Part shown: in pieces, positions 43,901 through 53,238 of the stretch
How the letters are laid out: each line of letters opens with the position of its first letter
Position numbering within the stretch: the stretch's first letter is position 1
Notes under the pieces: generated by a model
Seen by the model: the letters and a program-made list of their open reading frames with translations, nothing else
What the model was told of the DNA's origin: nothing
Databases searched by the model: none
Program-made: the position numbers and the translations under genes
Assembly: GCA_016292135.1 (NCBI GenBank)
Contig: JAEFAZ010000002.1
Coordinates: forward strand, 434,001-498,000
Length of the DNA stretch: 64,000 nucleotides
Source: Saccharofermentans sp.
GTDB lineage: Bacteria > Bacillota > Clostridia > Saccharofermentanales > Saccharofermentanaceae
Direction: 5' to 3'

Positions 43901-45154
43901 AATACGGATACCGTGTCCTGTCGTGTTTATTGTGTTATTGCTGATCGTTACACCATCGATATAGTAGTCGCCTTCAGGAATCCTGCCGGAACTGTCTTCC
44001 GTATAGAGTGTCTGGTCATCATATATAACTCCTCCGGTGAGGATCCCGACATGGTTATAACTGCTGTAATCTTCTTTGTTGTTAAGGGTTATCTTGTTGT
44101 TGCTGATCTTTATGTTGGCGTTGAAGGGCGTCTTATATTCTGTAGATGCACCCTGGTAATCCGGATCGATCAGGTTGGTATCGATGGTTGTCGAAAGATA
44201 AGTTCCGTTGGCTGCAGACGACTCTCCTCCGTTGCCGTTAACAGAATACACGACGATACCGCGGGGGGCGTCGGTAATGGTGTTGCCGGTAATGGTAACA
44301 TCCTTCCAGTAATTGCCCTGGATAGCTGCACTGCTGCATTTATCAATGGTATTGTTCGTTATAGTGATGTTTTCGAAAGGATCGTTAAGGATCGCTGTAT
44401 GACTTCCTATGGCTCTGGGAACATTAATAAATGTACATTCATTGATAGTTACATTCTTCATCGGGAGAGATTGGAATTCATAGGACTCAAAGTGCGCGGG
44501 CGCAAGGACATCGAGCTGGATCGCTTCATATGTTGTCTCATCATCATTCGTAAGGACCTGGTCTTTGAATGTGCAATTGTCGACCGTAAGACCGTCTATC
44601 GCTGCGAATTCACAAAGGTGATAATCCCTGGTGTTGCAGACTGTAAGGCCGGACAAGGTAATGTTCTTGCCGTGTGCCAACTTAAGAAGCGTAGCGCCTT
44701 TCTCGTTGCCGTCGATCGTTCCATTCTTGATGGTTATGTTCTTATAAGCATAGCCGGTGACGATCTCTCCAAATTCTTCTGTGCCGAAGCGCATCATGTT
44801 ATGGGCAGGGGACTGAACGTTGTCCGAGTCGAACATCTTCAAGGTCGAACCGTTAAGATCCAACGTCATATAGCTATAAAGCTTGATGGAACTCTTCAGA
44901 CCGTAAGTTTTGCCTGCCGGGAGTTTGAAAGTGATCGGATTAGCTGCCGTGGCCTGATCTTTCAGATCAGCAATCTTGTTGTTGATACCGGCAGCAGGAT
45001 CTGTGCTCAGATCATTCTCGGTAAATTCATAAGTAAAACCGCTGTCATCAGCTCTTACTGCCTTTTGGGGCAGGATAAAGAGAAATGCACTTATCAGCGC
45101 CAAAGAGAGGGCTGAAGCGGTCAAAATGCGAACGGTGTTCTTCCTCAAAAACAT
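40931..45154 (-). CDS. Giant exported parallel beta-helix SLH protein
   Basis: The 1407-residue protein has a signal peptide (about 1-36), a pectate-lyase-like right-handed beta-helix start (about 40-390, with LNGSTLKM and ITIKNGTIDGN), a run of about 30 short repeats (about 395-1220), and three SLH repeats (about 1225-1400). Each repeat is 22-25 residues, of the form NxI-x4-GI-x-V-x-S-x9-ITxN. SLH motifs are CTRGQ, CMRKH and CLRRQ. GGAGGAA precedes the ATG (reverse of 45155-45165). It should form a long rod on the surface. Whether it retains lyase or glycanase activity is not visible. Confidence 0.88.
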   Translation of the reverse strand: MFLRKNTVRILTASALSLALISAFLFILPQKAVRADDSGFTYEFTENDLSTDPAAGINNKIADLKDQATAANPITFKLPAGKTYGLKSSIKLYSYMTLDLNGSTLKMFDSDNVQSPAHNMMRFGTEEFGEIVTGYAYKNITIKNGTIDGNEKGATLLKLAHGKNITLSGLTVCNTRDYHLCEFAAIDGLTVDNCTFKDQVLTNDDETTYEAIQLDVLAPAHFESYEFQSLPMKNVTINECTFINVPRAIGSHTAILNDPFENITITNNTIDKCSSAAIQGNYWKDVTITGNTITDAPRGIVVYSVNGNGGESSAANGTYLSTTIDTNLIDPDYQGASTEYKTPFNANIKISNNKITLNNKEDYSSYNHVGILTGGVIYDDQTLYTEDSSGRIPEGDYYIDGVTISNNTINTTGHGIRIANTHNATVSGNTIDAGNGNGDPEKEFHGISAAYNSDNITISANTVTNSLNDGIMSSLSKGIKIKDNTIVSSGAYGIRGTNSSTITALSGNKITDSYDNGIMLSVETNCSCSIKENKISNSGSDGIVVSDSYCNDITDNEIINPSEEGIVVTSGICSQDITGNKISNAGSHGIQIISGSSAKSVTDNEINGVAGYGIHLTSDSTSCGAVSGNTIDGAKSGIMVTNKAYVSGSISNNTITGPEEHGIKISDSGTKGQDVTDNTIENAGTTGIMLNNGAKLTGNIESNTITTTGKYGIIASDSGTSCTDVKSNTISGTASTGILAAKSVSVASISSNNISNAGETGIKVSESSKVKTISNNTVASSAGNGIAVSTGSKVSGGISSNTISSSGENGIKIANDPTVVAKIDSNKITDSTQNGIMVNNQGQVSGAVTGNTINGTKKYGIQVCDSGSVGSVTDNKISNIKGDHGIAVSASTSGKISGNEISSPVKTGILVSTGAKITGAITDNKINTPGDCGIKVTGSSSTCTDITSNTITKSAGNGIVLSDSAKASGNIKSNSIASAGDAGIKVCDKSSCASISFNTVKGTKTNGIVVSGGAKVSKDIADNNINSAGSNGIKISDANTSVDNITSNKVTASTEYGIMVSASAKVTGSVSQNTVDGAKKSSIMVYDKANVPVITKNIINGSGDCGIKINGASATCKDITDNQILKSGYIGILLSDKAKVTGNITGNLIEDPKDAGIKVCATASANNISSNRVFYAGGDYAVMVSSGGSVVTLKDNIIVFPTDKAYAIKVDSQSTVKVNLDNNVYKFEDVTNKSDFWFVPTYALASKGVVKGYDNEKTFRPTTECTRGQMVTFLWRLSGCPNPQSNKSNFIDVKKTDYYYKAVIWGNEQGIVEGYKDGSFGPKIVCMRKHAVTFMWRMAGKPKPKSKKNKFSDVKTSDYFYQATIWASENNILAGYADGTFKPDGKCLRRQMVTFLYKYDVNINGSK
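41480..43940 (-). repeat. Coding region of about 30 tandem beta-helix turns
   Basis: Periodic units of 66-75 bases encode repeats ending in NT/NK/NN before I or V, with GIK/GIM/GIV in mid unit. Copies differ at most third positions, so the DNA repeat is degenerate and stable-looking, while the protein pattern is strict. Confidence 0.8.
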
Positions 45155-45187
45155 AACATGTTCCTCCGAATGATTATGTGAACATAT

Positions 45188-45193
45188 ATTATA
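45188..45193 (-). promoter_or_regulatory. -10 element of the beta-helix SLH gene
   Basis: On the minus strand TATAAT lies 34 bases upstream of the ATG at 45154. The best -35 at 17 bases is TGTAAA, a weak match. The rest of the gap to addB (45194-45376) shows only a small GGACA...TGTCC hairpin (45262-45276). Confidence 0.45.
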
Positions 45194-45376
45194 TACTAAA
45201 AATCAGTTTATTTACAGGGACGGTTACAGAGGGGAGGAAAGCGGCGGTTTACAGCTTTCCCGGACAGGATGTGTCCTAAAAATGGTACATAAAGTCTGCT
45301 GTCTCCAAATCTTTCTTTATTTATGCTTTTCGGTAGTTTATCATTGGATTAGAGACTGATGAGAAGGCAGGAAAAC

Positions 45377-48300
45377 ATGATCAGGATCAGCTATTACAGG
45401 GGCACGGACTGCATAACGCCTTATATCGTTGCAGATGAGGCAGGACGCCTGTCAGGATCTGACAGCATCTATTTTGTTACGCCCGAATATTCCAAGGCCC
45501 AGGTCGAGAAGATGCTCCTGGAAGACTTGGCTTTGCGTTTTCCCGAAGATGTTTCCGTACAGGGGTCTTCGGCTGAGATGAAACTTTCGGCAGCCTTCAC
45601 TTCAGGAGATGTAACAAGTTTTATTAGGCTCGCAGCGGATATTCTGTCGACATGCGGCAGGACCAGCATTGCGCCGGGCGGTGATGTGGAACTGCGCAAC
45701 GCCATATTCTCCGTCCTTACCGGTTACAAGGACGATTTCAGAAAGCTTTCGGGCTTTGCGGGCCACTATGAATATATCAACGGACTCATCAATATCATCG
45801 GTGATTTTGTCAGATACGGCATAGGCCCCGAAGAACTGAGGGAGGCCCTTGTTTCCGGGGCAGGCGATAACGAGGATTATGTCGCAAAGATAAGCGACAT
45901 CGCTTTCCTTATGGAGAAGCTCCGTCTGATGAACGACACCTATGATCTGCAGCTTATGACGGATCCCATCAAGACTGCTTCGGATGTTCTCAATGAACTC
46001 GCATCTGACCCTGCGAAGATGGAACTTCGGAGATACAGGCACATCAAGGATCTCGTATCTTCAAGATTCGTTGTTATCGGTTTCGGATCGGCAAGACTCC
46101 TGACTCCTCATGAGGGGATGTTCATCAGGGTCTTGTCTGATATGGGCGCGGATATAGTCTTCTATACGATCGGAGATCCATTCGATCCCAATTGTCCCGG
46201 CATATACTCGGTAGGCAACCGCTTTATCGACATCATGCGGACGGAGTACGGCGCGGAATGTGAGGAATACATTCCCGGAGGCAAGGAGGCTGATCTTTCC
46301 ACGCATAAGTGCGTTGATGCGTATATAGCAGGAGTCAAGGATCTTCTGCCCCCCAAGGATCTGGTCAAGGAGAAGATCATATTGTCGCAGATCACCGATG
46401 CGGATGACAGGATAGCTTATGTCATGAATGAGATCGTCGACCTGACACGCAACAAGGGCTACCGTTACAAGGATATCAGGATCGTTTGCTGCAACGATGA
46501 GCTCATGTCTTCAATAACGAGCGTGGCGGAAGTATTCGGGCTGGATCTGTTCATTGATAAGAAGATCGACCTTATCGATACTGTCATACCCATGTATGCC
46601 GAGACCATCCTCATGCTGCCTCTGACGGGATACTCGACTGATGTCGTGCTGAGGGCGATGTATTCAGGCATGATGAAGATCCCTCCTTACCTGGCTGACG
46701 CTTTTGATAACTATTGCCGTCTTAAGGCGATAACCGACGGCAGGAGGTTGTTTTCGGAACACCTCTACAGGAAGATCTCCGAAGATGAGAAGGAAGGCAA
46801 GGGCAGCGTTCACCGCGACGATCCCACGGTTTATATCTATTCAGATACGGTAGAACTTGAAGGAGAAGTCCTGAAGGAAGGGATATATCCCGCAGGAGAC
46901 ATCTTCTGGGATTATGTTATCAACAACAGGTTAAGACCTCTCAAGAAGATCGCTGATGAGATCTATGCCGCGCCTTCTTTGTCTGCCAAGGCGAAGCTCC
47001 TTTCCGGATACCTGGATTCCAACAGGCTCTTTATTGAATCCTTAAGAGATGAACTTCTTTCACAGAAGATGGACACTGCAGCCCAGGCTCTCGTCCGTGG
47101 CTACGATGAGATAATGAAGCTGCTGGCATCCTTCTCCCATGAGATGAATGATGTACCGATAAGCCAGTCGGCCATGATATCCCTTATCAGGACCGACATG
47201 AAGAACAAGACCGAGGGCACTATACCTTTGCGTGTCGATTCGGTTGAGATAACGACTCCCGGAAGGGCTTATGTGTCACCCTGCAAAGTCCTCTTTATCG
47301 TGGGAGCGGACAGGTCGAACTTCCCGAGCGGCAGGATAAGCGACGGCATAATCAGCAGCGAGGAACTTAAGGTGCTTGCAGATTCCCTGAAGGACATTAC
47401 GCTGCCAGACAAGACTGAGTCTGCACTGAAGGAACAGTATGTATCTTCCTGCCTCATGATGGGGACTGCGACCGACCTGATCTATATGGTCCATGAATAC
47501 GGCCAGTCGATGTCACGCGTTTTCGATTTTTACAGGGAATATGAAGAGACTGATGAATGGAAGATCCCCGTCAACAACTTCCGCTTCAAGTCTTACGATG
47601 AACCTGTCAGCAGGAGATACTATTTCGAGAGTGCATATATATCTCCTGAGGACATGGCTGTTTTCGCGAAGACTAATATGAGATGCAGCGTTTCATCTCT
47701 GGAGCAGTTCAACAACTGTCATTTCCGTTATATGGCGGAACGAATCATCAGGGCACGTGAGCGTGAGGACAATACGGAAGTCAAGGCGAATGTCATGGGA
47801 ACCGTTATCCATTCGATGTTCGAGAAAAGCATCAGGGACATAGGCCTTAAGACAGGAGAAGATCTGCAAAGCTACTGTGACAGATTCATCCAGGACGGCG
47901 TGTTCGATGAGGCGGAGTTAGACAGGATCACGGAACTGTCGTTCAGGGAAGCCGTCAACCCCAAGGAAGTACCTTCGGCCTACGATCCGGAAGGCAAGGC
48001 GGATGTGCTTTTCGAGAACAGGGAGGGAAGGAAGATCAAGCGTATCTTCCGCTGGATGTATCCGGAGGTAATGAAGGAGTGCAGTAATTCGGGATATGTT
48101 CCTTCGGGTTTTGAACTGGAACTCGGCAAGGGCGATTATGAATTCAACATCACAGCATCCAACGGCATGACATTCATGTTCAGAGGATATATCGACAGAT
48201 ACGACATGCGTGAGGATCAGGATGGTGCGAAGTCGGTAAGAGTCGTTGATTACAAGACCGGCAGGAAGACCATATCCATGGCTGAGCTTGTTGAAGGCAT

Positions 48301-48784
48301 TCAGATCCAGCTCCCGGTCTATTCTTACGTGCTGATGAAGGGGCTCGATAAGAGCGGCGTGGAACATCATCTGTCAAACTACGGATATCTCCCCGTCAAT
48401 ATGGGAACAGGTAAGAATAAAGAACTTAAATTCACCCCGAGGATGCTCGTCAAGGAAGATGAGATATCAGGCAAGAAGGGAACGAAGAACGCCATGCTCT
48501 CCGAGAATATCGAAGTGCTTGCAGGATATGCGATCGAGACTGTCAAGAACAGCTGCGATGCGATAGCAAACGGCATGGCGGATGCGAACGTCAGCGCGAA
48601 GGGTAAATGCGATTATTGCATATACAAAGGGCTTTGCGGAAACAACGCATCGAGACCCGCAAGAAGGGCACAGTCAGACCTCATCCCCGATAACTATAAG
48701 TCGGGTTCTGCTGACAGCGTTGCGGGACTTATCGAAAACATCAGGGAATACATGGGCGTTAACGGCGAAGGTGAAGAAGGATAA
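45377..48784 (+). CDS. addB: ATP-dependent helicase/nuclease subunit AddB
   Basis: The 1135-residue subunit starts at ATG 45377, after GAAGGCAGGA; ATG 45359 is less well placed. It lacks an active Walker A at the N-terminus, a variation seen in AddB of some lineages. The C-terminal RecB-like nuclease domain has VDYKTGRK, and an iron-sulphur staple of four Cys: one in NNCHFRY, three in CDYCIYKGLC. Together with AddA it resects double-strand breaks for RecA-mediated repair and degrades foreign DNA. addA follows after 6 bases. Confidence 0.93.
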   Translation: MIRISYYRGTDCITPYIVADEAGRLSGSDSIYFVTPEYSKAQVEKMLLEDLALRFPEDVSVQGSSAEMKLSAAFTSGDVTSFIRLAADILSTCGRTSIAPGGDVELRNAIFSVLTGYKDDFRKLSGFAGHYEYINGLINIIGDFVRYGIGPEELREALVSGAGDNEDYVAKISDIAFLMEKLRLMNDTYDLQLMTDPIKTASDVLNELASDPAKMELRRYRHIKDLVSSRFVVIGFGSARLLTPHEGMFIRVLSDMGADIVFYTIGDPFDPNCPGIYSVGNRFIDIMRTEYGAECEEYIPGGKEADLSTHKCVDAYIAGVKDLLPPKDLVKEKIILSQITDADDRIAYVMNEIVDLTRNKGYRYKDIRIVCCNDELMSSITSVAEVFGLDLFIDKKIDLIDTVIPMYAETILMLPLTGYSTDVVLRAMYSGMMKIPPYLADAFDNYCRLKAITDGRRLFSEHLYRKISEDEKEGKGSVHRDDPTVYIYSDTVELEGEVLKEGIYPAGDIFWDYVINNRLRPLKKIADEIYAAPSLSAKAKLLSGYLDSNRLFIESLRDELLSQKMDTAAQALVRGYDEIMKLLASFSHEMNDVPISQSAMISLIRTDMKNKTEGTIPLRVDSVEITTPGRAYVSPCKVLFIVGADRSNFPSGRISDGIISSEELKVLADSLKDITLPDKTESALKEQYVSSCLMMGTATDLIYMVHEYGQSMSRVFDFYREYEETDEWKIPVNNFRFKSYDEPVSRRYYFESAYISPEDMAVFAKTNMRCSVSSLEQFNNCHFRYMAERIIRAREREDNTEVKANVMGTVIHSMFEKSIRDIGLKTGEDLQSYCDRFIQDGVFDEAELDRITELSFREAVNPKEVPSAYDPEGKADVLFENREGRKIKRIFRWMYPEVMKECSNSGYVPSGFELELGKGDYEFNITASNGMTFMFRGYIDRYDMREDQDGAKSVRVVDYKTGRKTISMAELVEGIQIQLPVYSYVLMKGLDKSGVEHHLSNYGYLPVNMGTGKNKELKFTPRMLVKEDEISGKKGTKNAMLSENIEVLAGYAIETVKNSCDAIANGMADANVSAKGKCDYCIYKGLCGNNASRPARRAQSDLIPDNYKSGSADSVAGLIENIREYMGVNGEGEEG

Positions 48785-48790
48785 GACGGT

Positions 48791-51700
48791 ATGGATTTTT
48801 CGGCTGCACAGAAAAGAGTAATAGATAATGCTGTGGATAACATCCTGGTATCTGCTGCTGCAGGTTCCGGCAAGACGACAGTCCTTGTCGAGCGCATCAT
48901 CAACAGGATCAAGACGGGAGAACTCACGATCGATGACATCCTCGTTGTGACCTTTACCAATGATGCCGCTGTCCATATGCAAAAGAAGATCGAGGACGCC
49001 CTGAGGAAAGAATACGACAGTTCCGAAGGCGATCCCGGGAAGCGTGAATATTTCAGCAGACAGATCGATAAACTGTCCAATGCATATATACAGACTTTTG
49101 ACAGTTTCTGCCAGAGGGTGGTGACCGAGAAGGGCTATGTACTGGCAGACAAAGACCGCGTATGTTTTGAACCCGGTTTTGCGATACTCGATGAAGGAGA
49201 ACTTAAGCTCCTCCGCTCCCGTGCCGCGGCGCTGGCTGTCGAGAGGGCATATCTCAAGGATATAGAAGCAGGAAGGACCGCTGACAGGTCTGATTTCATA
49301 TTGCTTACCGAGAGATCGGGTGACGGCAGATCAGATTTTACTCTTACGAACGATCTTGTAGCTTCCTATGACAAGCTCCGTTGTCTTGCCGATTACAGGA
49401 CAAAGATAAAGAAAGCATGTGAAGAATACGAATACAGGGATATCAACGGGAGGCTCTGTCCCATCCTCGGAGCGGTGATCACAAGATTCAAAGACTGCGC
49501 AGACCGCTTCGATGAACTTAGGGATATCATCGGGACAGACAAAGGAACTTATCTTGTCAAGAAGACCGGAAGGAAAGAAGATGAGATCGTTGCTTTGAGC
49601 CGCAGCATCCTTGACGGTCTGCGTGATTCAATATACAGGGCACATAAGCTCTATGCAGAAGGCGCTGCTGCTGGGGATATCCTCAATGCATTGACATCGG
49701 TCGATCTTTCTGAACTGGTCGGAAATAACCTTTCCAAGACTCTTCCTGAAGCTGCTCCTTTCAGCGCTGTTTGTAAAGCTTACGATGCATCAGGGTTCAA
49801 AACGAGAAAGGGTACTTTCGATCTGTCCGACGGATATAACGAGGTCTTCAGGACCTTGTTGAAAACACCTCTTGATAAGATAACAAAGATGGCTGAGGAA
49901 AACGTTAAGGCTGTAAGGGCATATACGGATCTTCTGCTCGATATGGACGACATCTATTCCGAACTCAAATATTCCGTTAGAGGCATGGATTTTGCGGATC
50001 TTGAATATGCTGCATTTGATATATTCTCCGATTCCGAGGCGTCCGGTCACTACCGCAGCAAGTTCAGCGAGATATATGTAGATGAGTATCAGGACAACAC
50101 TGATCTTCAGGACGAGATAATCAGGAAGATATCAAGGTCCGGCAAGAACGTTTTCCGCGTCGGCGACGTTAAGCAGAGCATCTACAGATTCCGTAATTCA
50201 GACCCTTCGATCTTTACCGGGATGCTGTCCGATATGGAAGAGGATCCCGGATGCGGAACGCCTCTATACCTTAACGAGAATTACAGGAGCAGGAAGGAAA
50301 TATTGAACTTCATCAATTTTATCTTCCTGCAGCTGATGGACAAGGAAGTATCGGGTATCGATTACCCGAAGCAGATGCTCCATTTCCCGGAGAGCAAGGT
50401 CTGTGATTTTGATCCTTACTATATTCCCGATGTCCTTGTAGTAGATGAGGATTATCTGAGTTTTGATGCTGAAGAAGGCTCGGATGAGGAAGAAGGATCC
50501 GGCTCTGAAGGTGAAGACGATGCTTCCGGGCAGGAGGCTGAAAAGGCAACTGCCGACGATGAACTGACCGATCCCTCGGGCAAGGATGTCATCAGCCTTA
50601 AGAACGGTATCGAATATCTCATCAGGGACTATATGGCGAAGGATCCCGTCAACCATAAGTTAAGCGATATCTGCGTTCTTACCGAGACGAGGAGCATGGC
50701 CAATGCCGTTACGGAACATCTTAACGATTACGGTATAGATGCTGCCGGCATCAACATAACCATGATCTTCACCGACAACGATATCCACAGGCTCGCATCG
50801 CTCATCATCGTACTGGGAAATTCCCTGAGGGATGAGTACATGCTGGGGGTCCTGCTCGCGCCGTTTGAATTTACGAATTTCACTTTGGATGAGATCGCTC
50901 ATATCAATGCATATCTGCAGAGCAGGGGATCGGATCTTAAGATCAATCTGATCGACAGGATAAGGATCTACCGTGAGACGGCGGACGAAGACAGTGAAGG
51001 AGAACTCTATCTCCGTGTTGAACACTTCCTCGATACCTTCGATGACTTAAGGTCTTTCGCCATGACTTCATCGATCGCTTCGACCGCGGAGGAGGTCTTC
51101 AAGAAGACCCATATCAAGGCAACGATCGAAGACAATTACGGCAACACCGCCAAGATCAATCTTTTCAAGAACTGGCTTACTTCCAACTTCAAGAGATACG
51201 GTACTGATATATCAGGTATCTCATCCGAGCTTGAACAGATGAAGATCAAGTTCTCTGACGGGACTAGCGTTGAGACGAGAGATTCAGAACCTGACAAGGT
51301 TACTGTCATGAACGTGCATAAGAGCAAGGGCCTCGAGTACAAGTATGTGATCCTTGTCGTCAAGCCCAGAAGAAGGCAGTCGGACAGTTCCATATCCGGC
51401 ATCTGCTTTGATGACAAAGATGGCTGGTATTCTGACTGGTACGATGAAGACGAGCTCTGCAGGAAGACATCATTCGAGATGCGGATCAAGAATGAGGACA
51501 TCACCGTTGAGGATAACTCGGAACTTATGAGGCTGCTCTATGTTGCGCTGACGCGCGCCCAGGATAAGCTGTCGATCGTCATGACCGCTGATTCCAAGGG
51601 CGGCAAGAGCAACAATATGTACAAGACAGCTGCGGAGAATGCAGCGCTGATGGCAGCACCCGAGGTGAAGAGAAGGGAGACCGTGCTCCGTGCCAAGACA

Positions 51701-52708
51701 GGAGGCATATTCTATTTCCTGCTTTTGGCTCTCATGAGATCCCCATACTGGAATAACGCCGTGGCGGAAAGATTCGGGGAAGCAGGGCTTGTCTGTGAGG
51801 ATCCTGCCTGCATTACGGACAGGGATACATTCGGAGAACTGCTTGATGACCATGATCCCGTTTGTGTCAGAGTTCCCTCTGAAGCAGATCTGTATGACCT
51901 GCGTCCCGTTGAAGAATATCCGGATGATGAATTGTTTGGTGAAGAAGATCCTGAAAACATCCCTGACATGGATCTGTACGGCGGAGATGACGAAGACTGT
52001 GCTGATGAAGATCCGGAACTGCCGGATAGGATAGCGGAATACAGATATCAGAGCGAGACGGAGATACCTTTCAAGGTGTCTGTTACGTCTGCTTCCACGG
52101 GCAAGTTTACGAGCACTACGCACGTCGACATGAACATAAGGTCGCGCTCGGAATACGGCGGAGGGAAGAAGATGCTGTCTTCCGCTGCCAAGGGTACGAT
52201 CCTCCATGTTCTCATGAGGGCAGCCCAGCCTGATGAGATACTGTCAGATTACGAGACTGCTGTCGATAAGCTGATAAATGAAGGTTTCTTTAACGGTGCC
52301 GATGCGGCAACAGTAAGGAAGACTTGTCTTGAGATGAAGCAGGGTGTCGTTGATTTCTACAACAGTGATATCGGAAGAAGGCTCGATATAGCCGACAGGA
52401 ACTCTGCTGCGAAGTATGAATATCCGCTGGTCTTTTCGATCTATACCGACCCCGGCGATCCTGAGAGCGGAAGCGTTCTGGTGCAGGGTATCGCTGACCT
52501 CGTTTTCGAGGAGGATGACGGAATCGTAATATTGGATTATAAGACAGATTCTCTTCCTGATATGGATGAGGAAGAAAGGGAAGATGAGGCTCGGGCAAGG
52601 CACTCCGTGCAGATCTCTTCCTATGCTGCGGCATTTGCCAAGAGCGGCAAGAAGATCAAGGAGAAGTGGGTCTATCTGGTGAGATATTCGCAGTTCGTAA
52701 GGATCTAG
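48791..52708 (+). CDS. addA: ATP-dependent helicase/nuclease subunit AddA
   Basis: The 1305-residue UvrD-type helicase has Walker A AAAGSGKTT (about 20-28), VDEYQDN (motif II), GDVKQSIYRFR, HKSKGLEYKYV, and VALTRAQDKL (motif VI). The C-terminal nuclease domain has ILDYKTDS. An acidic Ser/Glu/Asp insert lies at about 555-595 and another at about 1045-1085, both without domain homology. It overlaps the convergent tadA gene by 4 bases at the stop codons. It works with AddB in break processing. Confidence 0.95.
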   Translation: MDFSAAQKRVIDNAVDNILVSAAAGSGKTTVLVERIINRIKTGELTIDDILVVTFTNDAAVHMQKKIEDALRKEYDSSEGDPGKREYFSRQIDKLSNAYIQTFDSFCQRVVTEKGYVLADKDRVCFEPGFAILDEGELKLLRSRAAALAVERAYLKDIEAGRTADRSDFILLTERSGDGRSDFTLTNDLVASYDKLRCLADYRTKIKKACEEYEYRDINGRLCPILGAVITRFKDCADRFDELRDIIGTDKGTYLVKKTGRKEDEIVALSRSILDGLRDSIYRAHKLYAEGAAAGDILNALTSVDLSELVGNNLSKTLPEAAPFSAVCKAYDASGFKTRKGTFDLSDGYNEVFRTLLKTPLDKITKMAEENVKAVRAYTDLLLDMDDIYSELKYSVRGMDFADLEYAAFDIFSDSEASGHYRSKFSEIYVDEYQDNTDLQDEIIRKISRSGKNVFRVGDVKQSIYRFRNSDPSIFTGMLSDMEEDPGCGTPLYLNENYRSRKEILNFINFIFLQLMDKEVSGIDYPKQMLHFPESKVCDFDPYYIPDVLVVDEDYLSFDAEEGSDEEEGSGSEGEDDASGQEAEKATADDELTDPSGKDVISLKNGIEYLIRDYMAKDPVNHKLSDICVLTETRSMANAVTEHLNDYGIDAAGINITMIFTDNDIHRLASLIIVLGNSLRDEYMLGVLLAPFEFTNFTLDEIAHINAYLQSRGSDLKINLIDRIRIYRETADEDSEGELYLRVEHFLDTFDDLRSFAMTSSIASTAEEVFKKTHIKATIEDNYGNTAKINLFKNWLTSNFKRYGTDISGISSELEQMKIKFSDGTSVETRDSEPDKVTVMNVHKSKGLEYKYVILVVKPRRRQSDSSISGICFDDKDGWYSDWYDEDELCRKTSFEMRIKNEDITVEDNSELMRLLYVALTRAQDKLSIVMTADSKGGKSNNMYKTAAENAALMAAPEVKRRETVLRAKTGGIFYFLLLALMRSPYWNNAVAERFGEAGLVCEDPACITDRDTFGELLDDHDPVCVRVPSEADLYDLRPVEEYPDDELFGEEDPENIPDMDLYGGDDEDCADEDPELPDRIAEYRYQSETEIPFKVSVTSASTGKFTSTTHVDMNIRSRSEYGGGKKMLSSAAKGTILHVLMRAAQPDEILSDYETAVDKLINEGFFNGADAATVRKTCLEMKQGVVDFYNSDIGRRLDIADRNSAAKYEYPLVFSIYTDPGDPESGSVLVQGIADLVFEEDDGIVILDYKTDSLPDMDEEEREDEARARHSVQISSYAAAFAKSGKKIKEKWVYLVRYSQFVRI

Positions 52709-53220
52709 TCGGTTTTTGCGTCCCTGATCCTGATGTTGCGGAAAAAGTCCTTCATCATGGATGAGCACTGCTCTTCGAGAATGCCTCCTTCGAATTCGAC
52801 TTTATGGTTATGTCCGTGCTCGACATTGAAGATGTCGTTGCATGAGCACACGGCGCCGCTCTTGGGTTCGTAGGCTCCGAAGTAGACCTTGCGGATCCGG
52901 CTCTGGATGATGGCGCCGGCACACATGGTGCAGGGTTCGAGCGTTACATACATATCGCAGTCGTTAAGCCTGAAATCTCCGATCTTGCGGCAGGCTTTAT
53001 CTATCGCGATCACTTCGGCATGCGCTATCGCATTGCCTCTGGTAAGTCTTAGGTTATGGGCTCTTACAAGGATCTTGCCGTCTTTTACGATGACGCAGCC
53101 GATGGGGCACTCAGAAAGCTCGATCGCTTTCTCGGCCTCACGGATCGCTTCAAGCATAAAGCCCTCGTGTATATCTGAGGGCTTAAGTTCCGGAAACAGT
53201 CTGGATCTGCCTTTTGACAT
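52705..53220 (-). CDS. tadA: tRNA-specific adenosine deaminase TadA
   Basis: The 171-residue zinc deaminase has HAE (67-69; His zinc ligand and catalytic Glu) and PCTMC (96-100; two Cys ligands). It converts A34 of tRNA-Arg(ACG) to inosine. The N-terminal 18 residues and C-terminal tail are slightly longer than in E. coli. The start follows 18 bases after the stop of the zinc-ribbon gene on the same strand, so the two probably share a transcript. Confidence 0.95.
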   Translation of the reverse strand: MSKGRSRLFPELKPSDIHEGFMLEAIREAEKAIELSECPIGCVIVKDGKILVRAHNLRLTRGNAIAHAEVIAIDKACRKIGDFRLNDCDMYVTLEPCTMCAGAIIQSRIRKVYFGAYEPKSGAVCSCNDIFNVEHGHNHKVEFEGGILEEQCSSMMKDFFRNIRIRDAKTD

Positions 53221-53238
53221 CTCAGCGAACCTTATAGA

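Noticed and set aside
41480..43940. CRISPR-like periodic repeats
   Set aside because: Period is 66-75 bases with strong DNA divergence and an unbroken coding frame; units follow a protein, not a DNA, pattern.
43820..45115. A 431-codon open frame on the + strand opposite the beta-helix gene
   Set aside because: It lies wholly inside the minus-strand gene, has no ribosome site, and its product lacks domain features; the minus frame has signal peptide, repeats and SLH domains. The same applies to open frames at 41790-42506 and 42513-43223.
51470..52207. 245-codon open frame antisense to addA
   Set aside because: It overlaps the AddA helicase motif VI and the start of the nuclease region and has no start signal.
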